DNA of 35,126 nt from contig SHYO01000028.1 in the NCBI GenBank assembly GCA_009692745.1, forward strand, positions 1 to 35,126, given 5' to 3'. This DNA comes from Chloroflexota bacterium. GTDB taxonomy: Bacteria; Chloroflexota; Anaerolineae; Epilineales; SHYO01. The notes below the pieces were generated by a model. That model worked only from the letters and a program-made list of their open reading frames with translations, did not search any database and was not told the DNA's origin. This document shows, in pieces, positions 18,801 through 33,800 of the stretch. A program made the translations under genes and the position numbers. Position 1 is the first letter of the stretch; every line of letters starts with the position of its first letter.

Positions 18801-21800
18801 GCTGGTACCACCAGATTAATCTCTTGACGGGTGGTGGGCAAGCCAGTAGCGGCGAGGGTCAGCGTAGCGGTATAGCTGCCCGGCGGCAACGGCTGTCCCA
18901 GGCTCAGGTGCATAGGCAAATGGTTTTGCCCCTGCACCAGGCCGACAGTCTCCGGCGTCAGGGTCGCAATATAGGATTTGCCGGAAGCATCTTGCCAAGG
19001 GCTTACGGAAACAGCAACCTGGGGTAAGGTATAATCGCTGAAAAGAATGAGTGGATATTGGGTATTGATTAACCCGGGCATTAACTCTACCTGTGGATTG
19101 ATGACCTGTAGAGGCGCATGGGGTGGGATGGTAATGCTCAGTTGTTGGCTGCTGCCTGGAGTATCGCCATAGGTTACCCAGGCGCTGGCCCGGTAAACTC
19201 CTGCGCGGGGGAATATGCCAGGCAGAGGTTTCAACACGAAGCGTTGCGGGTTTCCTTGCAGCCTACCAGTGGACTCTACACTGAAGAACGGAGCCACGAT
19301 TTGCTGGTGATCATCGACTAAAGGGCCAATCTGCAAGTTGACCTGGCGCTGCGTAGGAGTGCGGACCAAGATTTCGGCGATAACATTCTTAGCTTCTAAT
19401 GGGTCCCAGGCGAAACGCAGCTCCGTGGTAATAATCTGCGGCGGCGGGATCACTAACAGAAACCTTCGTTGTTGTATGGCAGGGGCTGAGCCACGGGTCA
19501 ATCCAGTGGCATATACTGACAGAGTGCCTGTGTAGATACCCGAAGGCAGATCGATGGTATTGGCGTTTAGAGTCAGAGTGATAGTCTGGCTGCGGTAAGG
19601 ATCGATCAGTTGATCCTTACCCAGTGGACCGATGGCGCGGAAGGGGACAATCTGCCCGGTTTGGTCGACCAGTTGGCTGAGATCAGCCCGCACCATGAGG
19701 GGCCGGTCCGACCTGGAAAGTAGGCGAATGGTTATCTCCCGATGCTCACCATCCAGGGGAAAGGCGATGACGTCCGGCGTCCCATCCTCAAAAATTACTG
19801 AAGGAGGTTGCGGGGGAGCCGCAGAGGCCACTTTCTGGATAAAGATGGGCAGGCATAAGGCGATAGTGAGGGCAATGCCTGTGATCAAATAAAACAGCGG
19901 TCTGAGAGACATATCTGGTTATCTCGTTTCCGTCAAAGTGAGTAAAACGCAATCTCATGACTGTTTGGAGAACGCAAAACAGGGCGCGTTCAGTATTATG
20001 AACGCGCCCTGTAAACTTACGTTACAGATAACCAGGTTAAAGAGGTGGTTTGGTTAAAGATCTCCTACGGCTGCACATCTAGCTCCAACGGCAGCACGGT
20101 AGCGCCGTTCTGTAGAGCGTCAGACTGTTCTTGCTGCGGCATCGTGTAGCCCGTGCTGGTCACCGTAATACCGCAGGTGGCGCTGCCCTGGGTATTGCTG
20201 ATGGTGTAGGTGTGGGTACCCAAAGGGTTGCCAACGTTTCCTTGCAGCAGGTAATAACCCGCCGGCAGGTAGCTGTTGCTATAAAGGATGGCGGTGCTGG
20301 CACTGCTCGTCATCGAAATTTGCACCGGGCCGTTGGTATTCGTTGTGAAATAAATGCCGATGTAAGCGCCCAGGCGATAGCTAGCGCCACAGCCCTGGTC
20401 CACCCTGATAGAGGGAGCTAAAACCCCGCCGCCACCTTGTGTGCTGGTCACCGTAATACTGCAGGTGGCGCTGCCCTGGGTATTGCTGATGGTGTAGGTG
20501 TGGGTACCTAAGGGGTTGCCAACGTTTCCTTGCAGCAGGTAATTATCCGCCGGCAGGTAGCTGTTGCTATAAAGGATGACGGTGCTGGCGCTGCTCGTCA
20601 TCGAAATTTGCACCGGGCCATTGGTATTGGTGGTGAAATAAATACCGATGTAAGCACCCAGGCGATAGCTAGCGCCGCAGCCCTGGTCCACCCTGATAGA
20701 GGGGGCTAAAACACCGCCGCCGAGACCGCCGCCACCTTCTATCTGGTTAACCGTGATCTTATAGTCGGTATTAACCCCATAACCGTAATAAAATAGGTTC
20801 CATACGACGATATAGTAGCTGCCGGTGGACGGAACCTGGAAAGTGACCCAAGAGGCATACCGGCCATCACTGTGGGCAGAACCGCTATCATCATCATAGG
20901 TAAGGCGTTGCAGGTTCATGGTATAGATGCCGACAAAGGTGTCCGCCCTGGTCCCCAAATCAAAGGTACGTACCCGGTAGGTATTCCCGGCGGTTAGGTT
21001 AACCCGCATAACGTCCCGGTCGTTGGATGGGCAGAAGTTATGCTGTTGGATATCACCCATCGCGATGGTGCGGAGCTGGCTGGTATAGTACCAGGGTGTG
21101 TCGTCAATTTCATAACTGTCACGACAAGTATATACCTGGTCAGGTTCCTTGCCGTTTGGATTTTGGGATTTTTGTTGCGGTAGTTCTTTAGATTGCAAGC
21201 CTTGTTCCAAAGCTTTGATATCAGGGGCAACCTTCACATCCCCCGGCACTTGGGTTGGCGGCGGGGCCGGCTCATCTGCAAAGGCAACACTTCCTGCCAC
21301 TCCAAGGATTGGCAGCAACAACATTAGAGCTAAAAGTATTGTAGCTAATCTTCCGGTACGATTTCCTATGCGTGGAAATTTCACGTCTTCCTCCTATCAT
21401 CTAGCCGTAATTATCAGCTTATGCCATCTACAAGGCCTATCACAAGTCTGGGTGTCAACTGCTCTGGCAGTTAGGTTCCGTATCACCACTGAAAGACCTA
21501 GAAGTAGCTTGTATCTGTCATAATTTAATTATACCATCGTATACCAAATTAGAGAATTCTTAATTGGACGAGTTACTAACATTTTTCGGATAATGACAAA
21601 ACCACCGTGCGTGGGCACGGCGGTTTTGTGCGGGCGGAATTAAATATGAGGCGGAAACGCCGGGATGGATAATTTAAGGGATTTTATCCAGGCTGCTGTT
21701 CAACTTCAAGGGAATAATGCCTGGAGATATGGTCTGCGGTATTGCTCCCGATGGATCTGTTTTGAAACTGTTTTCAACTACAGAGTAGCTGCAGCCCACC

Positions 21801-24800
21801 AAGCCACTGTCACTTCCAATCAGCGTCAGGTTCCGCATACCGGCAGGCGGTGTGATGATACCGATAAAGGCATAGGTCCCGATCGTCAAGCGATTTTCGT
21901 AAATCAGAATGGTTCCGAATTGGTTTGTACGGAAGAGCTGCACCACCTGATCTGCCGGTACGTGGAAATAGATGACCGCACTCTCATTTATCGCGTAAGA
22001 GGCAGCACAACCCTTGTTCATCCAAAGGGACAGTCCGGTTTCTGTACCGTCATGGGCCGAGCTCCCGGAATCGAGTTGCTCTTGAACCTGGAAACTGTAT
22101 GTCGAGTACTCTCGACGGGTATCTGGGCCATACCGGTGTCCATCATACTGGTAAATAATGATATAAAAATCTCCTGAAGTAGGTACGCGAAATGTGATCC
22201 GTGATGCAAGCGGGCCATCTCCGGCCAGACGTCCTCCGTCATCGTCGCTACCCATGAGCTGTAAAGTCGAATTGCGCAACTCCAGTACGGTATCGACAGA
22301 AGGCCCCAAGCCGAAAGTGCGGAAGACATATGTTTTGCCCGCTGTGGCCGTAAATACTACCACATCCTGGTCAAACTCGGGGCAAAAGTTATGCATCTGC
22401 ACCTCCCCGATAGCAATCCTCTTGGATTGCTGAGGGTAGAGCCAGGGCACATTATCCTCCTCAAAACTATCCGCACACCAGGAGAGGTCGATTTTTGAGG
22501 GTCGCAGGTTCCCTTCTTGGCTATCCATCTGATACCCACCAGCTTCTGCGCCCTGCGTACCGGTCCGGGGCAGCGGCACGGCATAAAGGGGGCTGGCGGG
22601 GAACAACAGATATAAAACCAGTATTGCACAAAGCAATACCGGGTAACAGCGGTGGGGCATATGCTTCTCTTCCTCCTTTAGAGGATAACTAAGTAGGGTG
22701 CAGTAAGTTTCATACACTTTTTCATGCTGATCAATGTACAAAATTGTTGACGACACTTTCTAATACCTACTTAGTCAGTAGTCAGGTAATAGCGTCAGTT
22801 CTGATAACGATGAGGCACGCGATATTATACGAGAATTGCCCCTGGCTTAATGTCCAGCATAATCTGAGAGACTAACAATGCCGCGCTTCCATCGGCGAGA
22901 TTTGATATTGTATCGTATGAGCGAGCATCTGGGAGGCACAAGTGAGGATGTGCATCCTCTTACCCCGCCGGTTGCCTGGGACCAAGAGGTAGCGGAGTTG
23001 GGGCTTGATCCTTGGACAAAATTAATGCCAGGTTAACCGGGTGGCCCGGCTAACCTGGCGTTTTCTTGCAGGGTGATTTAGCTTCCTAAGGGACTATTTC
23101 AATGAAGACAGGGTCTGAGGTGAAAGTGACATCTGCATAGCTGCTGCCTGTCAGTTGCTCAGTGGTAATCGTATTGAGTGTATTGTTGGCGTGGTATGTG
23201 ATTTTCACCTTGCCTGTCCAGCTACCAAGCAAGGTTGTATTGACACGGAGCGTTGCGGCACTGGACTGGCTCTGTTCTACCTTGCGAGCACCATCATCCC
23301 ACCAGGCCACAATCTTGCGGCCCGGTTGCCCGGCCTTGGTGAAGGCAAACGCCTGAATATTAACGTCACTGGCAATAATCTGGGCGTCAAAGGTCCAACC
23401 ATCCAATTGGGCGGCTGCCAATTTTAGGGCGTAGTAGGTGGGCCGGGGTGATGAATAGTCTGAGCCGCTGCGGAACAAGCCGTACAGCAACTCTCCTGGC
23501 CGATCCCGCAAAGTGTACCAGAGGTTGAAAGGCAGCCTGGCAGCCATACTTTGTACCAACCCTTGAATGGCGTGGCGTTTCTGCGCTTCCTCAGTGGGGG
23601 GATTCCCAATCCTGAGCCCAAATTCGGTGCTGGCAAACGGTTTAGTACCCAAGTTGGAATCGATAGAGGTCATTCTATCGCGCATCTTCTTGATTTTCCC
23701 TAACATACTCTGATCAAGCGGTTTTTGCCCGTTCCAGTATGGCCGCGAAAAATCGTAGTGATGGAAGCCCATGTAGTCAAAATAGAAGTGATTGGCGATG
23801 GCATCGGGATCAGCCTTTAGCCGTGACAGAGCATCGGTCATGAAATTATAGTTGAACGGGCACGCAGTGGTCGGGCCACCGAGGTTGGAACCGCAACCCC
23901 CAGCAATATAACCCGGTGGTGGGTTGTAAAACAAGTCGTACGCCATCGAACTGAATACGATTTGGGTATTGGGACTGACAGCTTTGACTGCCGGGTAAAC
24001 GGCCTTCAGCATGTCTGCATACCGGCTGCCATATTGCCCCCAACATCCGCCCATACCAGGATTGCTTTGGTTGGCATTGTCCGATTCGTTAAAAAACTCG
24101 AAGAAACGGATGGGTATAGTAGTAGGCCCATCATTCACGCCGTCGTGGTCATATCTCTGGGCTGCTGCCGCCATCACACTGGCAAAGTTCTGTAGCTGGT
24201 CGATATCGATCGGCCCACAGGAACTAGATGGAGCAGTGCGGGCCGCCCAGGCAGGAATGACCTGGATGGTCAGAATGGGCGTCAAGCCCGCGTTAATGAT
24301 ATCTTGCAGGTCCCGATCCAGAGTACCCCAGTAATAGGTGTGTACCCCGTTGACCGGCGCCGCGGATTCTATACCGCTCCATTCCATCCACCAACGCGCA
24401 TAACGTATACCAGCAGCGCTCGCTATAGCGGCTCCTCCCTGGGACTTCTCCTCATTGAAAAACACAACTCCCAAAGGAAGCACAGCAGATTCACAGTGGG
24501 CCACATTGAGAGTCGAGATCAAAGCCATCAAGCCCGCAGTGTCATAATAGAGGCTGGCAGGATCGGAGCGCCAATCGGTGATGGCAAGCTTCAAATCACT
24601 AACATCCACAACGCCATCACCGTTCAGGTCATTTAGTAGGCCACAAGGTGAGTTGGGATAAGCAGAAACGCGATTGGGTGCAAGAAAGGTAGCAATAGTT
24701 AAGAGAGCTACGCTGAAAATTACGAGGCGGAGTAACTGTAGACGCATAGGAAATCCTTTCGGTAGCCTGGCAACCATTACCTTTTGCAAGGTTTTAGGCC

Positions 24801-27800
24801 CATAACTTGGCGTCTTCGGTTTTCACCGAATTTGCCTTTTTCGAGTATCCTGTTTGTTATTATAGGCGCAATCAACAACTGTGTCAACGTAACGGAGTTA
24901 AGTAAAGGTTAACGAATGGTTAGTGTTTTCTTGGAGTAGCATTAAAACATTTAGATGCGGGGCGGCAGCAACCATTCCAAAGTGGCGCTACCAGGAGATA
25001 GATCGCCGGAAACATATACGTCGGCAATGCTCCCCTTTTTCATAGTCAGGCGCGTCCCGGGACCGACGAGGAGGGCCACTAATTCACTGAAATCCGGCTC
25101 GTGGCCTACCAGTAGGATATCGGAGTTGTGTTGGTAAGGGGTGAGGATATCTGCCAGTTTGGGGAAAGTGCATCCAGGCGCCAACTCCTCAACGATAACC
25201 GGTGCAAGGCCGGGCGCCAATATTTTACATGCCCACACCGCAGTTTCTCTGGCTCTTAATAGAGGACTAGAAAGGATTACTGCTGCCGGAATCAATTCCT
25301 GTTTATGGACCCGTTTTAAGGTTTTGCGCAATTGTTTGATACCCTCTTTGGTCAAAGGGCGTTGATCGTCATCAGGGTAAGTGACTGAATCACGTTCAGC
25401 CGCTATGCCATGACGTAAGAAGTAAAGGTGCATCGAGACCTCATAGGTTGTGTTTGTAGAAAAATAGGACTGAGTCGAGTACTCTCGATCTGGAACGATA
25501 TATCGTTCTGTTGTTCAGCCTGATGAGGCAGGGGTCATGGGGTGAAGATCCATTGCTTTAGAATAAGCCAGGCTCAAAATCAGTTGAATTCATAAGAATT
25601 AGACGCGATTTGGCTGTTACGGATACGGTATTTTATGGATGAACGCGTTAGGGTAGTACGTAGTTCGGAGAAGATGTAGTCGAGTACTCTCGACACGGAA
25701 TGCCCTACTTGGAACCTGAGGAAATACCCTTGACATACCGGGAAGGGTGTGCAGAAACGGGGTTTAATAATTTGTTTACAATGTGTTTTGGTAGGATAAT
25801 TGTCGAGGGTACTCGACGTCGAGAGTACTCTCGAGAAAGAAACATGGTCGGAAAGAAAGGATGTTATGGCGCAAAATGAGCAGGTGGTGGAGGATAGGCA
25901 AATAGCTCACAACGAGAGCCGGTTTACCGTACCTGATGGCACCGAACTGTATTTCCAGAGTTGGCGGCCGGACCAGCCACGGGCAGTGATAATGGTGGTG
26001 CATGGCTATGCGGAACATAGTGGGAGGTATACGCACCCAGTGGAGTACCTGGTCCCGCGCGGTTATGCCATCTATGCCCTGGACCTACGCGGGCATGGAA
26101 AGTCCGCTGGAGAGCGCGCTTACATAGCCGATTTTGGGCAATATTTGCAGGATCTGGTTGCTTTCCAGTCCCAGGTGGCCCGGCGTGAGCCGCATCAGAA
26201 GCTGTTTTTGTTAGGCCACAGTATGGGGGGGCTTATAGCGGTGTTATACGCCGCCGAGCACCAGGATGAGCTGGCCGGCTTGATACTATCGGGTCCAGGC
26301 TTAAGCCTTAGCCAGAATACTTCCCCTATGTTAATCAGTCTAAGCGGCTTGGTATCGCGCCTGGCGCCCCATCTGGCTTTGGTCCCTTTGGATGCCAGCG
26401 CTATTTCCCGCGACCGGACGGTGGTGGATGCCTACCGCAGCGATCCCCTGGTTTATAACGGTAAGGTGAAGGTGCGCATGGGCACGGAAATGCTCAATGC
26501 CACCAAAAGGGTACCCGGGATCAGTAGCCGGCTGCGGTTACCTTTATTAATTCTGCATGGCAGCGCCGATCGTCTGGCCGACCCGACAGGCAGCCAGGCA
26601 TTGTATGAGCAAGTATCTTCGCAGGACAAGACCTTGCGGGTTTACCCGGAGCTATACCATGAGGTCTTTAACGAGCTAGGCCCTGACAGGCAGCAGGTGT
26701 TAACGGATCTGGCTACATGGTTGGATGCCCACGTGTGACAGGCAGTACCTACTGGTCATCCTCCCCTTCTACCTGTACACGATACGGAGGGATCCAGCCT
26801 TCGTAAGGCTGCGGGATAACTATTTGGCAGGCGCGGCTCTCTTGCGGCGCGAGGCTACCTGTTATAGGACAGTTATCCGAGACATTCAGGACTTCCCCGG
26901 TACTATTATAGATTGTCGTAAAGAGATGCACATTTTTTACAGGCAGGGTGCCGGTGTTCTGCACCGTCGCGGAGAATTGGAGCCCCTGGCTAAGGGTGAT
27001 AGGAGTGGAACTGATGGTCAGGGAGAGGCTTTTTGCCGGTCTGATGGTGCTAAACTGGTAATCGACTGCAAAGCCGATGTGATCGGCTCCCTGGTTAGGA
27101 TAAACGGGCCATTTGAAGGGTGATAGCACATCCCGGTCAGATTCCGGGTTGGGCGCTGTGCCGGGTGGCAGGATGTTGTGGTATATACCGCCTACTGCCG
27201 GGTATAAGCCGCCTCCTATGGAGTTAACCACCCGGTTCTGGGCATCATACATCGTCGCCACGATCCGCACGTTAGAGAGGTAATAATCCCCCTGGTTATA
27301 GGCCTCTCCTACCAGGGTGCGTAAGGGGGGAATTGGCTGATTCGCGCTGGCAGGGCTGGTAAATACGTTGGTGTGCATGACTTGCACATCGTCGCGGGTG
27401 GGGAGCAAAGTCGCATCATAGGTAGCCAGCAGCGTGCGCGATACGTAGCTGGTGGGACCCACACTTAATTCCATGAGGAAGGGGCCTTTCGCCTGCTGCG
27501 GGTTGTCAGTGTGCAGCACAGGTGAGAGAATCCCGTTATATCCCCGCCGGAAGTCGGCTACACCGGCATTCACTACCTTGCCATCTTCACCGTAAAATGT
27601 GCCCAGGATTTGCAAATGGGTGGTTTGTAACCCGGTGGTATTCGTAATTTCCCCGGACAAGCGCAACGACTGATTACCGTAGTCGTCTGTGATATGCTCT
27701 TCCGTGATACCTCCCGGTACCAGGGGAGTGGGCAGCACAGTAGTGGTTTCCGCATAAGGAATGACAGCTTCCCAGCGGGTATAGCTTCCCGGCAGGTCGC

Positions 27801-30800
27801 TGACCAGCAATCGGAAGGGAGCTAGATTGGTGGGTGCAAGATCCGGCCGGAACACAGCCCCGGTGCGCACATCCACAACGTGATTGTCTGCCCCATAAAA
27901 TACCACCCAGATTGAACTAATATGAATCGACCTGCTCAGGGGATTGGGCACTTCGCCGTAGAGATAAAGCCATTGAGAAGCAGGGTCCACATAAACGCTG
28001 GTGTTTTGCGCCTGTAACCGGACGGCTGCCTGGGCATTGCCGGGCTCAAACCGGGTTACATTCAGACGGTAAGTCGCAAAGCCGTCAGGCAGTGTGGCGA
28101 CGATGCGGAAGGGGCTGGATTTATGGCTACCCACCAGGGGCTCTGCCGCCGTGGCAGGCAAGGTGGAGAGGACATTCCCACTGTGGTCCAGTAATTCTAA
28201 TACCAACCGCAGATTACCCACTGCAACCGCCGCCCGGTTTTGCACTTCACCCACCACATAAAATAGACGTTGTGATCCCAGGGTGAGAGAATAGCTGTTT
28301 TGGCTGGAAATAATGACGCTGTCAGCAGGTAGCGGCGTTGGGGAAGGGGAAGGTGTAGGTGTAAACGTTGGTTGCGGCGTCAGGGTGGCAGTAGCCTGGG
28401 CCGTAGCGCTGGGGGTCCGGGTAGCCGTTGCCGCGGGTGGCGCAACAGGCAGGCTGCGCCGCAAAACCAGGGGCAAGAATATCTGATGAGGTAGCGAGGT
28501 CTGGGGCAGGACAGCAGCCTGGATCTGGTGGGATGTCGCTTGCCCACTGAGATTTTCCAGGCCGGCAATTGATCCGAAAAATATACATAAACTAACGAAG
28601 ATGGCCAAGTGTGGCCAATGATAGCGACGCCTATGGGTATGATGATGAGAAGAGTGCATTTATTAGTTTCCTAGGGGAAATGACCCGGTTTTGTTGATTT
28701 CCCAAAAGCGATTGGGTTATGCCTATTCCGGTTGACTGCCCCAGCTACCGCTAAGCACCGCTGGGGACTGAACAGCATGTGAAAGATAGTGAATCTTGCA
28801 GAAACCGGAGGAATTATACCAAAAAACCGGTAATAAAGCTAATTGTGGGGAGGGGAGTGGGAGGCGAGGCCAGCCTCGCCTCCCAGCCACCTTCCTGGAA
28901 GTTCCGTGCTCAGCCGGGCTGAGCTGCTTCCAGGAAGGTGACGGTGCTAACACTACGGTGTGCCGTACGTAATGTGCAGTACAGGACCGTTACTCTTGTT
29001 GCCGCCATCCCAGCCGAAGTTGAAGAAATCGCGCTGGTTGCGCAGATTACCATCCAGGCGGAAGGAAAGCTTTTTAGAACCTCCCAGGCGCGCTTTGATG
29101 ATCTGCAGTTGATCCTGGGTGAAGGTGAAGGTGTTCACCGTACCAGCTTGCAGGGCGGGGATGGTAAGGACCGGGGAGAGGGTAGCAGCGGCAGGCGCAT
29201 TGTGGATGGGCCAGAAACCCCAGTTGGTCCAGCCGGCATCCACGCTGGAATCCAGCAGCCGTAGATTAAAGAGGCCCTCCGTCCCTGCCCGGAAGCCGGT
29301 CTCCGTCAGGCCGGTCAGGTCGACCGTAGCCTGCAGCACGTCAGCATCGGTGGGGATACTGGAGAGGTCGAACTGGAAGACGCCGTGGCGCACGAATCCC
29401 ATGCCCACCGGGGGGGCGATGCGCCCATCCTCACCGGTGTACATCGGCCGGCCACCTAAGAAGTTGGTAAAAGGCGCAGCGGAGTCGACATACCCATTGT
29501 TCGCCGGGGAGGCCTTGACGGTCTCAGGAGCGACGCGCACTACCTGCACCGGTACGAATAAGGTGGATGGAGCGAAGGACGGACCGAGCACCAGGTCACC
29601 GTTCCAGATCTCGCCAGGCGCCATCGTGCGGTTGTAGTTTAGCTTGAAGGTGATGGTCTGGTTCTGCGAGAAAGGCCCTGCCGGGATGCTGGTCACCGAT
29701 AGGTCGTGGCCCTCAACGGCGTTTACCGTCAGGCTGAAGGTAGCATTGCCAGCCGGTACATTCCAGCCATGGACGGCGATCAGGTACTTCCCATCGGGTG
29801 GGAAGGAGATCTGCACGTGTTCCTGATCGGTCGAGGATGTAGAGGCCCCAATAACCTCACTGTTGAAATTAAACTGGCCATCGTTGTTGGCGTCATACAA
29901 AATATACAGATCTATATCGGTGCATGTACAATCACCCGTATCTATCACCAGGCGCGAGGCATGCTGCAGCGTGACGGTTTTGCGGTAGCTGGCGGTAGAG
30001 GTATCGTTGGGGTCATCCTGGTGGATGGCCTGGGCCGTGTATTTGTCAGGCCTGCCTAATCCGTAAGCATCGGCTACCAGGTCGTCCAACTGCAGACTGG
30101 ACTTGACGGTGACCGATACGCTGCCGGAATCTTTGTCGGTGACGATGGTAATCGGGGCAGGGTTGACCTGGATCGTCCCGACGCGCCCGGTGAAGTTTTC
30201 GACAAAGTCGGAGCCGCCGAAAAGCACGTTGTGCAGCATCAACAGGTTCAGACCAGGGGTTGCCGGAGCCGCCACGAATTCGCGCGGGCCGCCGGTCTTG
30301 GTCGACCAGCGATACTTACCGCTGCCGATGTACCTGTCGGCGCTGCCGCCCTTGTACCCCAGGCTGTAGGGGCCGTAGTAGCTCGGCTCGCCGGGGAAAT
30401 TCTGGGACACACCCGCTACAGAGCCGCCGTTGGAGAAGGAGTCATGCACCGGTCCGTAAAGTAGCGTATCGATGTCGGTGCGGCGGTCATTCCAACGCGT
30501 ATCAATCAGCAGGTTGGTATTGTCCGGTGTGCTATCGGGCAGGTCGGCGAAGTAGAAGCGCCAGTCACCGGCTTCGTTGCGCCAGGCCCAGTCGAAGAAG
30601 CCGGAGACGGTACCGTTGTTGTAGGGATCCAGCGAGCCGTTAGGACCACCAAAGGAGAAATCGGTGGTGTTGGCGGCTACGTTGATGGTCAGCGGGATAG
30701 CGCTCTTGGTCCCATCGGCGTAGGTGGCGACGATGTGACCCTGGTAGAGGCCCATGGCCGTACCGGCGGGCACATGTACGCTGCCATCAAAGGAGGCGGT

Positions 30801-33800
30801 GGCGCCAGCCGGCACGCTGATGCTGTTCTGGCTCAGGCTGACCCACGATATAGGCCGTAACTGGTAGAAGGTGACGCGCACCCGTACCGATGTGCTGGTA
30901 ACATTGTTATTGCGGGTGCGGTGGAGCAAGCCGACGAAGATGCCATCGTGCTGCCGCTTATTAGGACCATTAAATGGGCCATGTACCCGCTGGTCGTCCG
31001 ATGTCCCTGTGTCATATCCATAGCCGTATCGGTTATACTCGCCGGTTTGAATCTCACCGTTGTTCACGGTGCCATTGCTATTCGTGTCCGTCCACAATTT
31101 GCCGTCGCCGTTCAGATCTTTCCAGTCGTATACCATGATACGCCAGCCGGCGTCGGTGTTGTAGTCGTTGTTGTAATCGAACTTATCCCAAGGTAAGATA
31201 GATTGCACGTCGATCAGGTCCGTGCCTGGCGGAATGGCGTTGGTGATATTCGCCAAATAGTCGGGCTTGGTCGAATTGTAGGAACTCTCATTGGCCAGAA
31301 CGGTATCGAAGATCACATCCTTGGTCCCGATCCGCACTAGAGCCTGGGTGGTCAAGGTGGCAGTGACGGGTGAGGTAGCGGAATTGTGGAGGGTGAAGGT
31401 CTGGGTGCTGGTTGCGCCGGGCAGCATGATGTTAGCGAAACCGTAGGCCTTGATGCCACGGTAGTCGCCGGCCGACCATTGGTCAGGGGTAACGTAGGCG
31501 CCGCCGAAGGAGGCGTACGCATCCACCGTGACCTTGACTTGCAAGGGCGGGGCGCCGCCAGGTATGCCTATGGCATAGAAAGTATAAGTCTTCCCGCCAC
31601 TCACGGCTACGCCGGGGATGGTATCCACCAGGGTGCCGCTACCGGCCAGCTTAATATCCAGGCTGTAGCTGCCGGCGGGTAATGAGACGTAATCGGTGAA
31701 CTGCTTAAAACCGACATTGCTGAACAGCACCGCACCACCGCCGGATACCTGCACATCTACCGCCGGAGCGCCGGGGCTCAGGTGAGCCAGGCGCACCCGG
31801 GCCATGGTAGCGTCGCCGGACCGGTTGAAGTCCATAGCGACCACGGCTTCCAGGGCGGTGGGCAATCCCGCGGCGGCGATGGTATAGGCCTGGCCGGCCG
31901 CAGTCGTCAGGGTAGTGTCGATTAACGCCGGTGAGGTCGCGCCGGCGGCGTAGACTTGTACATGGTGGGCGCCGGCCGGCACGGTCATATAGGCGCTGAT
32001 CGCGCCGAAGGCGACATGCTCCAACACCAGCGCGCCGTCGACCATGATATCCACCGCGGGCGCTCCGGGAGAGGCGTGGACTACGCGCCACTGGGAGAAG
32101 TTCCCACCGGCGGCGACAGCTACCGCCCGGCTGGCGTTCACTACCCCAGGTCCCTGGGTGACCGCGTCGTGGCCATTGGGATCGGCGGAGGATTTGAAGA
32201 TGGCTTTTGCAACAGAGTAGGTCGGCCAGCTACCATGCGCGGTCTTGTAGGCCTGGTAGAGCAAGGCCAGGTTGCCGGCGGCCTGGGGAGAGGATTTCGA
32301 TGTACCGCCCCATAGCTCGGTGGAGTTCCAGCCGTCGGCGATCTCGTTCAATGTGGCCAACCCGTAGCCCCAAGCGCCGTTGGCCAGGATATCGATTCCC
32401 GGGTAGCCGCGGGCGTTGGGACCGCGACCGGACCAGCTTTGCACATCGCCATAATTGATCTGGTCGAGGCTGTCGATGGTCTCAAAGGAGGTGCTAGAAC
32501 CATAGCTGGTGCTGGCGCCAACGGTGATACCTGAAGGGGGGGCATCGGTCACGGTGCCATACCCGGCGGCGCCGTTCCCCGCAGATTTGAGGATGCTGAG
32601 ACTCGGGTTTATCTTCCGCTGGATCAGGTCATACAAACGCGAGACTGCGCTATCCCAGCCATCATTATGTACCGCGGAGCCGCCCCAGCTATTGGTGATA
32701 ATCTGAATATCGTCGGAGGTGTTGGGCGTTCCATCGTATCCCAGGGCGGCGAACAGCGGGCCATCTTCCTCAAAGAAACTACGATAGTAATCGCCGTTAG
32801 CTACGAGCTTGGCGTGAGGTGAGGCGCCCAGGCTCAAACCGGTGCCATTACCGGCGTATGGGGGCTTCCAGGCGGGCGCGCCGCCGTTGACGATGCCTTG
32901 AGCCGCAATTTCGGAGGCGCATAGCTGGCCGTGGTTCCCGGCGCCGGGGTCCGCTACGGTATCCACGATAGTGAAGGCTACCAATGAGGCCTTCGCCGGG
33001 GCTGGCAGCCCCCAGAACCAATCTGAAGCTGGCAGCGGGTGGGCGCCATCGGCGATAAAATAGATCAATCCGCCGGAGATGTCGGCATATCCGTCCCCGT
33101 CCAGGTCCAGGTTGGCGATTTCATCGCCCTTGCGCAGCGCTTTGTCGTTGCTGAAGTCCAGGTCGTAGTTCAGATCAACATATACCGTGTCATAAACCCC
33201 GGCGGTATGTTCATCGACCACCAATACGGCTGCGCGTTCGCCGTTGGGTAAACTGGGGTTCAAAGCATGGGCCAGGGCCGCCAGACTCTGATCCGGGTGG
33301 CTGCCGATATGGTAGACGCCGCTCTTACTGGCGCCGGGCAAGGTGTAATTGTGAGCGGTATTTGCGCCAATCGGTTTGTAGGCAGCGCTGGCCGTCGTGA
33401 TGCTCACAGCGGTGCTGATATACCAAGCCTGGCCATCTTCGATGTTTGTCTCGCCGAGGTAATGGTCGCGCGCTAACAAATACATGGATCTGCTATCGAA
33501 TTGCTCGGGCCAGCCGTTATAGGGCGAAGCGGCGTCATCGATGCGCGCCTGTGTGCCCACCAGGTCCGGGTGGCCGAAATCGATACCGGTATCGTTGACC
33601 ATGACCTTCACACCATCACCCATGAAGCCCTTATCCCAGGCTTCCTTAGAGTGTTCCACCGGTCCGACCTCCAGCCAGTCGTTCGGCTGGTTGGGATTGG
33701 CGATGATCTTGCTGGCAGGAGCGGCTGTAATAAAGCTGGCGGACGGATTTGCCGCTTTTTTGGCCAGTAAGGCCTGGATACGGGTTGTGGTGGTGTGTGA